NCBI GenBank assembly: GCA_016209995.1
Contig: JACQVC010000182.1
Coordinates: forward strand, 1-13,228
DNA length: 13,228 nucleotides
Source of the DNA: Gemmatimonadota bacterium
GTDB lineage: Bacteria; Gemmatimonadota; Gemmatimonadetes; Longimicrobiales; Gaopeijiaceae
Direction: 5' to 3'
This document shows, piece after piece, positions 1 to 7,064 of this stretch. The notes beneath the pieces were generated by a model that saw only the letters and a list, made by a program, of their open reading frames with translations, did no database searches and was not told the origin of the DNA. A program made the translations under genes and the position numbers. How positions within the stretch are numbered: position 1 is the first letter of the stretch; every line of letters starts with the position of its first letter.

Positions 1-608
1 GCGGCGACCGCCTGCTTCATTCGCTCCTCGTTGCCCGCTCGCACCAACTCCAGCGAGCGACGCGCGGACTCGAGCTGGGCCTGCGCGACCGCAGTCTGCT
101 CCTGGGCCGCGTCCACCTCAGCTTGCGTGGCCATCTGCCGGTGGAACAGCGCCTGCTGGCGCTCCCACTGCCCGGACGCCAGCTTGGCGGTCGCCTCGTA
201 GCGTGCCAGCTGGGCCTCTGCTTGCGCCAACTCGTCGGGCGCCAGCGTCTCGATCTCCGCACGCTGCGCCTCGGCGACTTTCAGCTCCGCGCTGCGCTGC
301 GCGATCAGGGCATCCAGCACCTCGGTTTCCAGCTCGGCAATGATCTGGCCCTTGGCTACCGCATCGCCGATGTTGGCGCGCAGCCGTCGCACTCGGCCGG
401 AGATGAGCGAGCCCACGCGGACTTCGGCTCCGATCTGGGGTTCGACCACGCCGATCGCCGACACGGTGGCCGCGAACGACCTGCGCGCCACGGTCACGAC
501 CTCGGTCGAGCCGGCGCGGTCGGCCTGCCCAGCGGAGCGGAACCAGGCGAGCAGCGCCACCGCCGCCAGGCCCGCCACCGCGGCCGACATCACGACTCGA
601 CGATTCAC
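1..608 (-). CDS. MacA-like periplasmic adaptor (HlyD/RND-type membrane fusion protein), 3' end cut by window edge
   Basis: The reading frame stays open from a GTG at 608 to the left edge, giving 202 residues with no stop. A GGAGG lies 7 nt upstream, which supports this start. Residues about 7-22 form one hydrophobic segment after an Arg-rich start, fitting an inner-membrane anchor. Residues about 60-98 (VGSLISGRVRRL, then NIGDAVAKGQIIAELE) match the first half of the lipoyl-like domain of MacA-type adaptors. From about 98 to the edge the sequence is rich in Ala, Gln and Glu and looks like a coiled-coil hairpin. Such adaptors link an inner-membrane ABC or RND pump to an outer-membrane channel. 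The closest resemblance by eye is to MacA, so a MacB-like ABC permease may follow beyond the edge, but this cannot be seen. The lipoyl second half, beta-barrel and C-terminal domain are outside the window. The 137-nt gap from guaA suggests a separate transcription unit. Confidence 0.9.
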   Translation of the reverse strand, partial: MNRRVVMSAAVAGLAAVALLAWFRSAGQADRAGSTEVVTVARRSFAATVSAIGVVEPQIGAEVRVGSLISGRVRRLRANIGDAVAKGQIIAELETEVLDALIAQRSAELKVAEAQRAEIETLAPDELAQAEAQLARYEATAKLASGQWERQQALFHRQMATQAEVDAAQEQTAVAQAQLESARRSLELVRAGNEERMKQAVA

Positions 609-615
609 ACGTGTG

Positions 616-620
616 CCTCC
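616..620 (-). promoter_or_regulatory. Shine-Dalgarno site of the adaptor gene
   Basis: GGAGG on the minus strand, 7 nt before the GTG at 608. It decides the GTG start over the ATG at codon 7. Confidence 0.75.
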
Positions 621-682
621 GGCCAGCCGAGGTCGCCCGCTCAACCGCCCTACCACCCCCTTACAGCGCGGTTTCCGACCTT

Positions 683-723
683 GACGCTAAACTCTGCCTG
701 AAAACGTCGCAAACCTTAGCGCC
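683..723. repeat. Inverted repeat TTAGCG/CGCTAA between guaA and the adaptor gene
   Basis: CGCTAA at 685-690 and TTAGCG at 716-721 (plus strand) are exact inverted copies about 31 bp apart. As RNA on the minus strand the arms extend to about 9 pairs if two G-U pairs are allowed, around a 23-nt loop. No T-run follows, so it is not a clear Rho-independent terminator of guaA. The other reading is a pair of regulator half-sites about three helical turns apart, upstream of the adaptor. I see no convincing -35/-10 pair. The rest of the 609-745 gap shows only the ribosome-binding site. Confidence 0.35.
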
Positions 724-745
724 TCACACTCAAGGACCGCCCCCC

Positions 746-2287
746 TCACTCCCACTCGATGGTCGCCGGCGGCTTCGAGCTGACGTCGTAACAGACGCGA
801 TTGACACCACGCACCTCGTTGATGATGCGCGTGGAGATCCGGCCGAGCACGTCGTGGGGAAACTGATACCAGTCCGCGGTCATGCCATCCCGAGAGGTCA
901 CGGCGCGCAGCGCGATCACGTTCTCGTACGTGCGCGCATCGCCCATGACGCCCACGGAGCGCACCGGCAGCAGCACGGCGAAGGCCTGCCAGATCTCATC
1001 GTAGAGCCCGGCTGCCCGAATCTCCTCGAGGTAGATCGCGTCCGCCTCCTGGAGCACCGCCACACGTTCCGGCGTCACGCAGCCCAGAATACGCACGGCG
1101 AGCCCCGGACCCGGGAACGGATGCCTCGTCACGAACTCCTCCGGCAGGCCGAGCGCGCGACCCACCTGCCGCACCTCATCCTTGAACAGCTCGCGGAGCG
1201 GCTCGATGAGCCGAAAGCGGATGTCAGCCGGCAGTCCTCCGACGTTATGATGGGTCTTGATGGTCGCGGACGGGCCGCGCACCGAGAGCGACTCGATCAC
1301 ATCCGGATAGAGGGTGCCCTGTACCAGCAAGGTGGCGCCGTCGCCGTGCTCCGCGGCCGCTCTCTCGAACACGCGGATGAACCGCTCGCCGATGATGCGA
1401 CGTTTCGCCTCGGGATCCTCGACTCCGGCGAGTGCACTCAGAAACTCTTCGCGCGCGTCCACCACGATGAGCCGTATCCCCATGTGCGTCCGCACGGCAC
1501 GCTCCACGCCTTCGCGCTCCCCTTTCCGCAGCAACCCGGTGTCGACGAACAAGCAGGTCAAGCGGTCGCCGACGGCCAGGTGCACCAGCGTAGCCGCCAC
1601 GGCCGAATCCACTCCACCGGACAGCCCGCACACCACGTGCTCATCCCCGACGGTATCCGCGATCCAGCGCACCGTCTCCTCAATGAACGCTCCTGCCGTC
1701 CAGGTGGGCTCACAGCCGCATATGCGGAAAAGGAAGTTCGACAGGATCTCATCGCCGCGAGGCGTGTGGGCCACCTCGGGGTGAAACTGCACGCCGAAGA
1801 TAGGCTGGTCCTCGCCGCGGAAAGCCGCCACCGCCAGCGTCTTCGTGGACGCCAGCGTACGAAAACCAGGCGGCGGCGTATCCACATGATCTCCGTGGCT
1901 GCACCAGATCTGTACCGGCTCCACCGGGTCGAATCCTTCGAACAGCTCATCGGCCTCCACGATCTCGAGCTCCGCGCGCCCGTATTCGCGCCGCCCAGGG
2001 ATCACCTGGCCGCCTTCGAGATGGGCGATGAGCTGCATGCCATAGCAGATTCCCAACACGGGGATCCCCAGCCGGAGCAGCTCGGGCTCTGCGGTCGGCA
2101 CGCCCTCGTCGTAGACCGAGGCCGGGCCGCCCGACAAGAGGATTCCCTTCGGACCCCAGTCACGGATCCAGGAAACGCTGCGCGTGGGTGGATGGATCTC
2201 GCAGTACACATGTTCTTCCCGGATCCGCCGAGCGATCAGCTGCGTGAACTGCGATCCGTAGTCGAGAATCAGAATCTTATCGTGCAA
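746..2287 (-). CDS. guaA: GMP synthase (glutamine-hydrolysing)
   Basis: GuaA converts XMP to GMP using ATP and ammonia released from glutamine, the last step of guanine nucleotide synthesis in the cytosol. The N-terminal class I glutamine amidotransferase domain (about 1-195) shows the nucleophile Cys81 in GICYGMQ and the His169/Glu171 pair in QFHPE. The ATP-pyrophosphatase domain begins near 200 with the P-loop SGGVDS (223-228). The C-terminal dimerisation domain ends in TIEWE, as is usual in this family. From the TTG at 2287 the protein has 513 residues, close to the family's usual length, and starts [20 protein letters not shown] precedes it by 4 nt. The frame stays open to TTG 2314 and includes GTG 2299, but neither has a ribosome-binding site and both add non-family residues. 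It lies 119 nt downstream of lysA. All key residues are present. Confidence 0.97.
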   Translation of the reverse strand: MHDKILILDYGSQFTQLIARRIREEHVYCEIHPPTRSVSWIRDWGPKGILLSGGPASVYDEGVPTAEPELLRLGIPVLGICYGMQLIAHLEGGQVIPGRREYGRAELEIVEADELFEGFDPVEPVQIWCSHGDHVDTPPPGFRTLASTKTLAVAAFRGEDQPIFGVQFHPEVAHTPRGDEILSNFLFRICGCEPTWTAGAFIEETVRWIADTVGDEHVVCGLSGGVDSAVAATLVHLAVGDRLTCLFVDTGLLRKGEREGVERAVRTHMGIRLIVVDAREEFLSALAGVEDPEAKRRIIGERFIRVFERAAAEHGDGATLLVQGTLYPDVIESLSVRGPSATIKTHHNVGGLPADIRFRLIEPLRELFKDEVRQVGRALGLPEEFVTRHPFPGPGLAVRILGCVTPERVAVLQEADAIYLEEIRAAGLYDEIWQAFAVLLPVRSVGVMGDARTYENVIALRAVTSRDGMTADWYQFPHDVLGRISTRIINEVRGVNRVCYDVSSKPPATIEWE

Positions 2288-2291
2288 TGAG

Positions 2292-2297
2292 CTCCTC
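2292..2297 (-). promoter_or_regulatory. Shine-Dalgarno site deciding the guaA TTG start
   Basis: GAGGAG on the minus strand, 4 nt before the TTG at 2287. The alternative starts GTG 2299 and TTG 2314 have no purine-rich site at a workable distance. Confidence 0.6.
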
Positions 2298-2356
2298 ACC
2301 GACCAGAATTCCAAGCGGCTGCCCTGCCGAGAGCACCCGGGCCCCGCGGATAGCTA

Positions 2357-2385
2357 GGGAACCACAAAGTCGGCTAGATGTTCCC
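2357..2385. repeat. Short inverted repeat GGGAAC/GTTCCC in the lysA-guaA gap
   Basis: GGGAAC at 2357-2362 and GTTCCC at 2380-2385 are exact inverted copies with 17 nt between them, within the 119-nt gap after the lysA stop. There is no T-run after the hairpin in the direction of transcription, so a terminator role is not shown. It could be a weak RNA hairpin or chance. I found no good promoter or riboswitch in the rest of this gap. Confidence 0.25.
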
Positions 2386-2406
2386 AGCGCTTGCCACACC
2401 GTCGCC

Positions 2407-3729
2407 CTACTCCAGCTCACCCACCTCCCCCCGTACCAGGTCATCCAGCGTTTCCCGGCGGCGTATCAGGCGCGCCAGCGACCCATCCACGAGCACCTCG
2501 GCCGGCCGTGGTCGGCCGTTGTAGTTCGTGGTCATGGCGAATCCGTACGCGCCGGCCGTGCGCACAGCCAGAAGCTCACCGGGTTCCGGCAGCGGCAGCA
2601 GACGGTCGAGCGCCAGGAAATCGCCCGTCTCACAGACCGGACCCACTACGTCGACCAGCTCGACCGCGTGCTCCGCGGTCTCACCAACCGGCTCGATATG
2701 ATGGTAGCCGCCGTAGTGGCTGGGCCTGATCAAGTCGCTCATTCCGGCGTCCGTGATGACGAAGGTCTTGCGTCCGCTGCGCTTCAGGTACAGCACGCGC
2801 GTGAGCAGCACGCCGGCCTCGGCCACGATGGCGCGCCCCGGCTCCAGTACGAGCTTGAGTCCCGCTTCTGTGACTTCAGGAATCAAGGCCCGAGCGAGCT
2901 CGCCGACGTCCATCCCTCCTTGCTCGTCGTAGCGCACGGCGAAGCCACCGCCCATGTCCAGGTACTCGAGTTCGATCCCGTCTGCTCGCAACGTGTCCGC
3001 AAGCTCGAGGAGCTGCCGTACCGCGCGCACGTATGGTTCCACTTCCAGCACCTGGGATCCGATGTGGACATCGATTCCCTGCACGCGCAGTCCTTGCGCG
3101 TTTCGCGCCCAGCGGTAGAGACCCACCGCCTCGGAGGCGGGAACTCCGAACTTCGTGTCCAGGTGACCCGTGCGCGTGTAGGCGTGAGGAGCGGGCGAAA
3201 GGATGTCCGGGTTGATTCTCAGCGCGAAAGGCGCCTCCACACCCAGGTCACGCGCGCACTCGGCCAGGAGCCTCAGCTCCATCGCACTCTCCACGTTGAA
3301 GCTGTAGATACCCTCGTGGAGGGCCGCCACCATCTCGCGCCGGCTCTTGCCCACGCCCGAATACACGATCTTGTTCGCCGCCACACCCGCGAGCGTGGCT
3401 CGGTACAGCTCGCCGCCGCTCACGATATCCGCGCCCGAACCCAGGGACGCCAGACGGCGCAGGATCGTCAGGTTGCCGTTTGCCTTCACCGAATAGGCGA
3501 TGAGGTGAGCGACGGCCGCGAACGCGCGCGAGAACGCGAGATAGCGCTCGTCGATCGCCGGCCCGTTGTAGACGTAGAGGGGTGTACCGAAGCGTTCGGC
3601 CAGCTGCCCCAGCGGCAGCGCGCCGCAGCGCAGCTCACCCGCCACGCGTGGGAACGCGTCGCCCTGCGTCAGCTTGGTAGTAGGGGCGTCGAGCCCGCGC
3701 GACGGATCGCTCAATAGGCCTTCGCCCAC
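2407..3729 (-). CDS. lysA: Diaminopimelate decarboxylase
   Basis: LysA is a PLP enzyme that decarboxylates meso-diaminopimelate to L-lysine, the last step of the DAP pathway. The fold type III barrel carries the PLP lysine in YSVKANGN (Lys82), the HIGSQ motif (His222), the phosphate-binding GGG (about 260-262) and EPGR (296-299). The C-terminal domain supplies Cys366 in CETGD and Tyr395 in GAYGFAM, which complete the active site across the dimer. The start is uncertain. I chose GTG 3729 (440 residues) because a GGAGG lies 4 nt before it; this overlaps the end of proS by 19 nt. TTG 3714, forming a TTGA 4-nt overlap with the proS stop, is nearly as good and removes five residues. GTG 3759 is unsupported. 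The first 25 or so residues lie before family homology begins. The overlap implies co-translation with proS. Confidence 0.97.
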   Translation of the reverse strand: MGEGLLSDPSRGLDAPTTKLTQGDAFPRVAGELRCGALPLGQLAERFGTPLYVYNGPAIDERYLAFSRAFAAVAHLIAYSVKANGNLTILRRLASLGSGADIVSGGELYRATLAGVAANKIVYSGVGKSRREMVAALHEGIYSFNVESAMELRLLAECARDLGVEAPFALRINPDILSPAPHAYTRTGHLDTKFGVPASEAVGLYRWARNAQGLRVQGIDVHIGSQVLEVEPYVRAVRQLLELADTLRADGIELEYLDMGGGFAVRYDEQGGMDVGELARALIPEVTEAGLKLVLEPGRAIVAEAGVLLTRVLYLKRSGRKTFVITDAGMSDLIRPSHYGGYHHIEPVGETAEHAVELVDVVGPVCETGDFLALDRLLPLPEPGELLAVRTAGAYGFAMTTNYNGRPRPAEVLVDGSLARLIRRRETLDDLVRGEVGELE

Positions 3730-5171
3730 ACGACCTCCGTCGCAGCGGGCTCGCCGCACACCACGCAGGTCGCCGGCATTTCTGCGGAGCGGAACTCGGC
3801 GTCCGGAATGACCCGGATCGTGGCCTTGGTCTCTTCCTTCACCTTCGTCTCACACACGCTCGACCCGCACCACCCCGTATAAATGAACCCGCCCACCCCG
3901 TCGACGATCTCGCGGAGCTGGTCGAACGTACGCACTCCGCGGTGCGAGTTCGCCTCCCGCCGTCGCGTCGCCTCCGCGAGCATGGCGCGCTGGATCCCGC
4001 TCAGGCGTTCGGGGATCTGCTGGACAGCCAGGGTCTCGCTGAGCGCCTCTTTGCGGGCTGCTCCATCCGGAACGATTCGCCGGACCAGCATGACCTGCTG
4101 CTTCGCCAGGTCCTTGGGACCGATCTCGAGGCGCAGCGGCACGCCCTTGGCTTCCCATTCGTAAAACTTGGACCCCGCAGTCAGGAAATCGCGGTCGTCG
4201 ACCTTCACCCTCGCAGCGGTGCCCAGCGCTTTGGCGATCTCCTGCGCCTTTCCCAGCACGGCCGCCCGCTGCTCGTCCGTCTTCCAGATGGGCACGATGA
4301 TGACCTGGGTCGGCGCCAGAAGCGGCGGCACGACGATCCCCGCATCGTCCCCGTGGGTCATGACGAGCGCACCAACCAGTCGAGTGGTGGCGCCCCACGA
4401 CGTGTTCCAGGCGTAGTCCTCACGGCCCTCCTGCGTCTGGAACTTCAGATCGAACTGGCGGGAGAAGTTCTGTCCGAGGTGATGGGAGGTGCCGGCCTGA
4501 AGCGCGCGGTTGTCCTGCATTAACGCCTCACACGCGTACGTGCGCTTCGCACCCGCAAACTTCTCCGAGTCGCTCTTGAGTCCCGTGAGCGGTGGCATGG
4601 CCAGCCACTGCTCCATGAACGTCCGGTACACCCCGAGCATGCGGCGCGTCTCCTCTTCCGCCTCCTCCTCCGTCGCGTGCGCCGTATGTCCCTCCTGCCA
4701 AAGGAACTCCGTGGTGCGCAGAAAGAGCCGGGTACGCAGCTCCCAGCGCACTACGTTACCCCATTGATTGTACAGGAGCGGCAAGTCCCGATAGCTCTGT
4801 ACCCACTTCGCGAACATCGCGTAGATGATCGTCTCCGACGTCGGCCGGACGACCAGCGCCTCCTCCAGCTCCTTCCCGCCCGCGTGCGTCACGATGGCGA
4901 GCTCGGGTGCGAAGCCCTCGACGTGCTCGCGCTCTCGCTCGATGAAGCTCAGCGGGATGAAGAGCGGGAAGTACGCGTTCTGGTGACCCGTCTCCTTGAT
5001 CATGCGGTCCAGGGCACCTTGCATCAGCTCCCAAATGGCGTATCCCCAGGGACGGATGACCATGCAGCCCCGCACGGGCGAGTAATCGGCCAGCTCCGCC
5101 CGTAGCACGACCTCGTTGTACCACGCGCTGAAATCCTGCGCGCGTGGGGTCAGCCCTTTCTCCTCAGCCAT
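3711..5171 (-). CDS. proS: Prolyl-tRNA synthetase, short eukaryote/archaeal-type
   Basis: This enzyme charges tRNA-Pro. At 486 residues it is of the short type (archaea, eukaryotes, some bacteria such as Thermus). It is not the roughly 570-residue type with an inserted editing domain between motifs 2 and 3; no such insert is present. Class II motifs are clear: RPTSE (109-113), motif 2 LRTTEFLWQEGHTAH (151-165) and motif 3 MTHGDDAGIVVPP (271-283). The anticodon-binding domain follows from about 288. The C-terminal domain has a complete four-Cys zinc site (Cys435, Cys440, Cys469, Cys472) and ends in Tyr, as the family does. The ATG at 5171 gives the expected N-terminus, but no good ribosome-binding site is near; a GGAG lies about 15 nt away. 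It sits 36 nt after the small exported protein gene and overlaps lysA. Confidence 0.98.
   Translation of the reverse strand: MAEEKGLTPRAQDFSAWYNEVVLRAELADYSPVRGCMVIRPWGYAIWELMQGALDRMIKETGHQNAYFPLFIPLSFIEREREHVEGFAPELAIVTHAGGKELEEALVVRPTSETIIYAMFAKWVQSYRDLPLLYNQWGNVVRWELRTRLFLRTTEFLWQEGHTAHATEEEAEEETRRMLGVYRTFMEQWLAMPPLTGLKSDSEKFAGAKRTYACEALMQDNRALQAGTSHHLGQNFSRQFDLKFQTQEGREDYAWNTSWGATTRLVGALVMTHGDDAGIVVPPLLAPTQVIIVPIWKTDEQRAAVLGKAQEIAKALGTAARVKVDDRDFLTAGSKFYEWEAKGVPLRLEIGPKDLAKQQVMLVRRIVPDGAARKEALSETLAVQQIPERLSGIQRAMLAEATRRREANSHRGVRTFDQLREIVDGVGGFIYTGWCGSSVCETKVKEETKATIRVIPDAEFRSAEMPATCVVCGEPAATEVVWAKAY
3734..3738 (-). promoter_or_regulatory. Shine-Dalgarno site of lysA inside proS
   Basis: GGAGG on the minus strand inside the last codons of proS, 4 nt before GTG 3729. 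It is too far (19 nt) from the competing TTG 3714, which has only a weak GAAGG. Confidence 0.5.
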
Positions 5172-5207
5172 GTGTCTGGTGCTAGTCTCCAGGTTTCAGG
5201 GGTACGT

Positions 5208-5687
5208 CTACCATTCCGGCTCGGCGCCGAAGTACGTATAGATCCTGTGAAGCTTCTGTCGCGAGGCGGCCGTCGCCGCGACCCACCCTTCTGGGGGCAG
5301 CCATTCCCCCCACGCCACGGGAACCCGCTCGACCTCGGCGCCCGCGAGCGGGCTACCCCTGTACGCGATCACCCTCACGGCGACGAGTGTCGCATCGCGC
5401 TCAGCGCGCTCGGACAGCAGCGTCTCGAGAGTGTGCCGGATCTGTGGATCGCTGGATTCCGCTGGCACGAGAATATGAAGGATGAGGCGTCCGGCCCCGA
5501 CATCCCCTTCCTCTTCACGCAGAACGCGATAGGCCAGCGGCTCCACGGGAGCGAGCATCCTCGCCTCCGTGACGTCGGGCGCCCGGGCCTCGCGCTCCCT
5601 GGCCCGCGGTGGTGAGCGTGACTCGCAGGCCGCGGCCGCCCCGAGAACCAGGCAGGCGACGAGGAGCCTATGCGCGCGCTCCCTCAT
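5208..5687 (-). CDS. Small exported protein of unknown function, possible lipoprotein
   Basis: I do not recognise this 159-residue protein with confidence. The N-terminus has Arg/His residues, then a hydrophobic run ending in Cys21 (LVACLVLGAAAAC), followed by a charged, Pro- and Arg-rich linker. This is a signal peptide, and Cys21 could be lipidated, although Ala rather than Leu at -3 makes the lipobox imperfect. From about residue 50 a compact mixed alpha/beta domain is likely: YRVLREEEG, a beta run LILHILVPA, a helix IRHTLETLLSE, and a second beta run LVAVRVIAYRG. It ends in an aromatic-rich tail. The pattern is loosely like the small DUF4875-type domain, an unverified impression. Its ATG overlaps the hisS stop (ATGA, 5684-5687), so translation is probably coupled. 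The window gives no hint of why it lies between two tRNA synthetase genes. Confidence 0.8.
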   Translation of the reverse strand: MRERAHRLLVACLVLGAAAACESRSPPRAREREARAPDVTEARMLAPVEPLAYRVLREEEGDVGAGRLILHILVPAESSDPQIRHTLETLLSERAERDATLVAVRVIAYRGSPLAGAEVERVPVAWGEWLPPEGWVAATAASRQKLHRIYTYFGAEPEW

Positions 5688-6961
5688 CCACCCAGCTCCT
5701 CGAGGGAGATCGTACTCTCGCCGCCGCTCGCCATGTCCCGCACCTTGACCACACCGGCCGCCGCTTCCTCGGGTCCGAGAATCACCACCCTGCGCGCGCC
5801 TTCCGCGTTCGCGCTAGAGAACTGCTTCTTCACGGATTGATCGGCCAGCGCGTACGAAACACTGTGCCCCCGGTCGCGCAGTCTGCGTGCGATGCGTAGC
5901 GCCAGCGGGCGCTCGGCCGGACCGATGGTCACGATGTAGTAGTCCACGGCCCGCGAATACGGCGGGGCCAGGCGGCGTTCCTGCAGCAGCTCCGCGAGCA
6001 CCACGTCACCCATCCCGAATCCGACGGCCGGCAGCGGGTCTCCGCCCACCAGCTCGAGGAGCCGGTCGTACCGGCCGCCGCCGCAGATCGCGCGCAACTC
6101 GCCTCGACAGTCGAACAGCTCGAACACGGTGCCCGTGTAGTAGGCCAGCCCGCGCACGATCGTCAGATCGAACTGCACGTAGTCGGCGAGACCCATCGCG
6201 TCCAGTAGCTCGAAGCAGCGCGTTACGGAGCGCAGGTCGCGCGCCACGGCCGCGTCCTCACCGTATCGCGACGCGATGGCCACTGTATCCGCGCCCTCGA
6301 ACAGTGAGAGCACCTCATCGAGCTGTTCGCGGCCGAGGCCGATCTCGGCCAGGCGAGCGCGCGTCCGCTCGCCCGTCTCCCGCCCCAGCTTGTCGATGGC
6401 CGTGAAGGCGGCGGGGACAGCCTCCTCGCGCACTCCGCAGCGGCCCAGGAGGGCCGCCAGTAGTCCTCGGTGCGAGACGCGCGCGCGAAAATCCTCCGAG
6501 GTGAGACCCAGCTCGCGTAGACCGTCGATCGCGACGGCCAGCACCTCCGCATCCGCCGCGACATCCGTCTCACCCACGATGTCGACGTTCCATTGGAAGT
6601 GTTCGCGCAGCCGCCCGCGTTGCTGGCGTTCGTACCGGAACAACTGCGGGGCCGTGAACCAGCGGATGGGTTTCGGGAGCGCACGCGCCCGCTCAGCGAG
6701 GATACGGGCCAGCGAGGGCGTCATCTCCGGACGCAGGGCTACCCAGCGGCCACCCTTGTCCTCGAACGCGTAGAGCTGCTCTACGATCTCGTCACCGCTC
6801 TTCTCGACATACAGCTCCAGCGGTTCCAGAGGGGGGCCGTCGTACTCCTCAAATCCATAGCGCCGGGATACCCGGCGCCACGCATCGAGGATATGGGATT
6901 TGAGCCCGAGCTCCTCGGGCGGAAAGTCCCTGAACCCGGGAAGTCTCGCAAATTCAGGCAC
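5684..6961 (-). CDS. hisS: Histidyl-tRNA synthetase
   Basis: HisRS charges tRNA-His in the cytosol. At 425 residues it has the usual length. It opens with ARLPGFRDFPPEE, matching the family start. Motif 2 lies at about 108-130 (FRYERQQRGRLRE, then HFQ where many HisRS have FHQ). The histidine-specific motif VRGLAYYTG is at 269-277, and motif 3 runs from GGGRYD (294-299) to GFGMG (314-318). The HGTP anticodon-binding domain follows from about 337. The start is GTG 6961; an in-frame TGA lies 21 nt upstream and only seven codons separate them, so no earlier start is possible. There is no ribosome-binding site, and a good -10 element ends 7 nt before the GTG, suggesting a leaderless mRNA. The stop overlaps the next gene's ATG by 4 nt. 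Confidence 0.98.
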   Translation of the reverse strand: MPEFARLPGFRDFPPEELGLKSHILDAWRRVSRRYGFEEYDGPPLEPLELYVEKSGDEIVEQLYAFEDKGGRWVALRPEMTPSLARILAERARALPKPIRWFTAPQLFRYERQQRGRLREHFQWNVDIVGETDVAADAEVLAVAIDGLRELGLTSEDFRARVSHRGLLAALLGRCGVREEAVPAAFTAIDKLGRETGERTRARLAEIGLGREQLDEVLSLFEGADTVAIASRYGEDAAVARDLRSVTRCFELLDAMGLADYVQFDLTIVRGLAYYTGTVFELFDCRGELRAICGGGRYDRLLELVGGDPLPAVGFGMGDVVLAELLQERRLAPPYSRAVDYYIVTIGPAERPLALRIARRLRDRGHSVSYALADQSVKKQFSSANAEGARRVVILGPEEAAAGVVKVRDMASGGESTISLEELGG

Positions 6962-6968
6962 GGCGCCG

Positions 6969-6996
6969 AATTTAGCAGGTCACGGCAAAACGACAA
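6969..6996 (-). promoter_or_regulatory. Predicted promoter of the hisS operon (extended -10)
   Basis: On the minus strand, TTGTCG (6991-6996) and TAAATT (6969-6974) are separated by 16 nt. Each matches four of six consensus bases of the sigma-70 -35 and -10 boxes. A TG one base before the -10 makes an extended -10 (TGCTAAATT). Transcription would start about 7 nt downstream, at or next to the hisS GTG at 6961. This AT-rich patch stands out in a GC-rich gap. The rest of the 103-nt folC-hisS gap shows nothing clear. Based on sequence resemblance only. Confidence 0.45.
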
Positions 6997-7064
6997 GGCG
7001 CGCCGCCCGCGGGGTCCCAACGCAACAAGATCTCGCGGGTAGCCTGCGTCGTTTGGCTGACGTG

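Noticed and set aside
2288..2406. Purine riboswitch or promoter upstream of guaA
   Set aside because: No G-box core or paired-loop pattern, and no -35/-10 pair with acceptable spacing.
611..3717. Long plus-strand frames (559 and 476 codons) opposite guaA and lysA
   Set aside because: They are antisense to genes with complete catalytic motifs. Products are rich in Arg, His and Gln with no recognisable domain, so they are GC-driven shadows.
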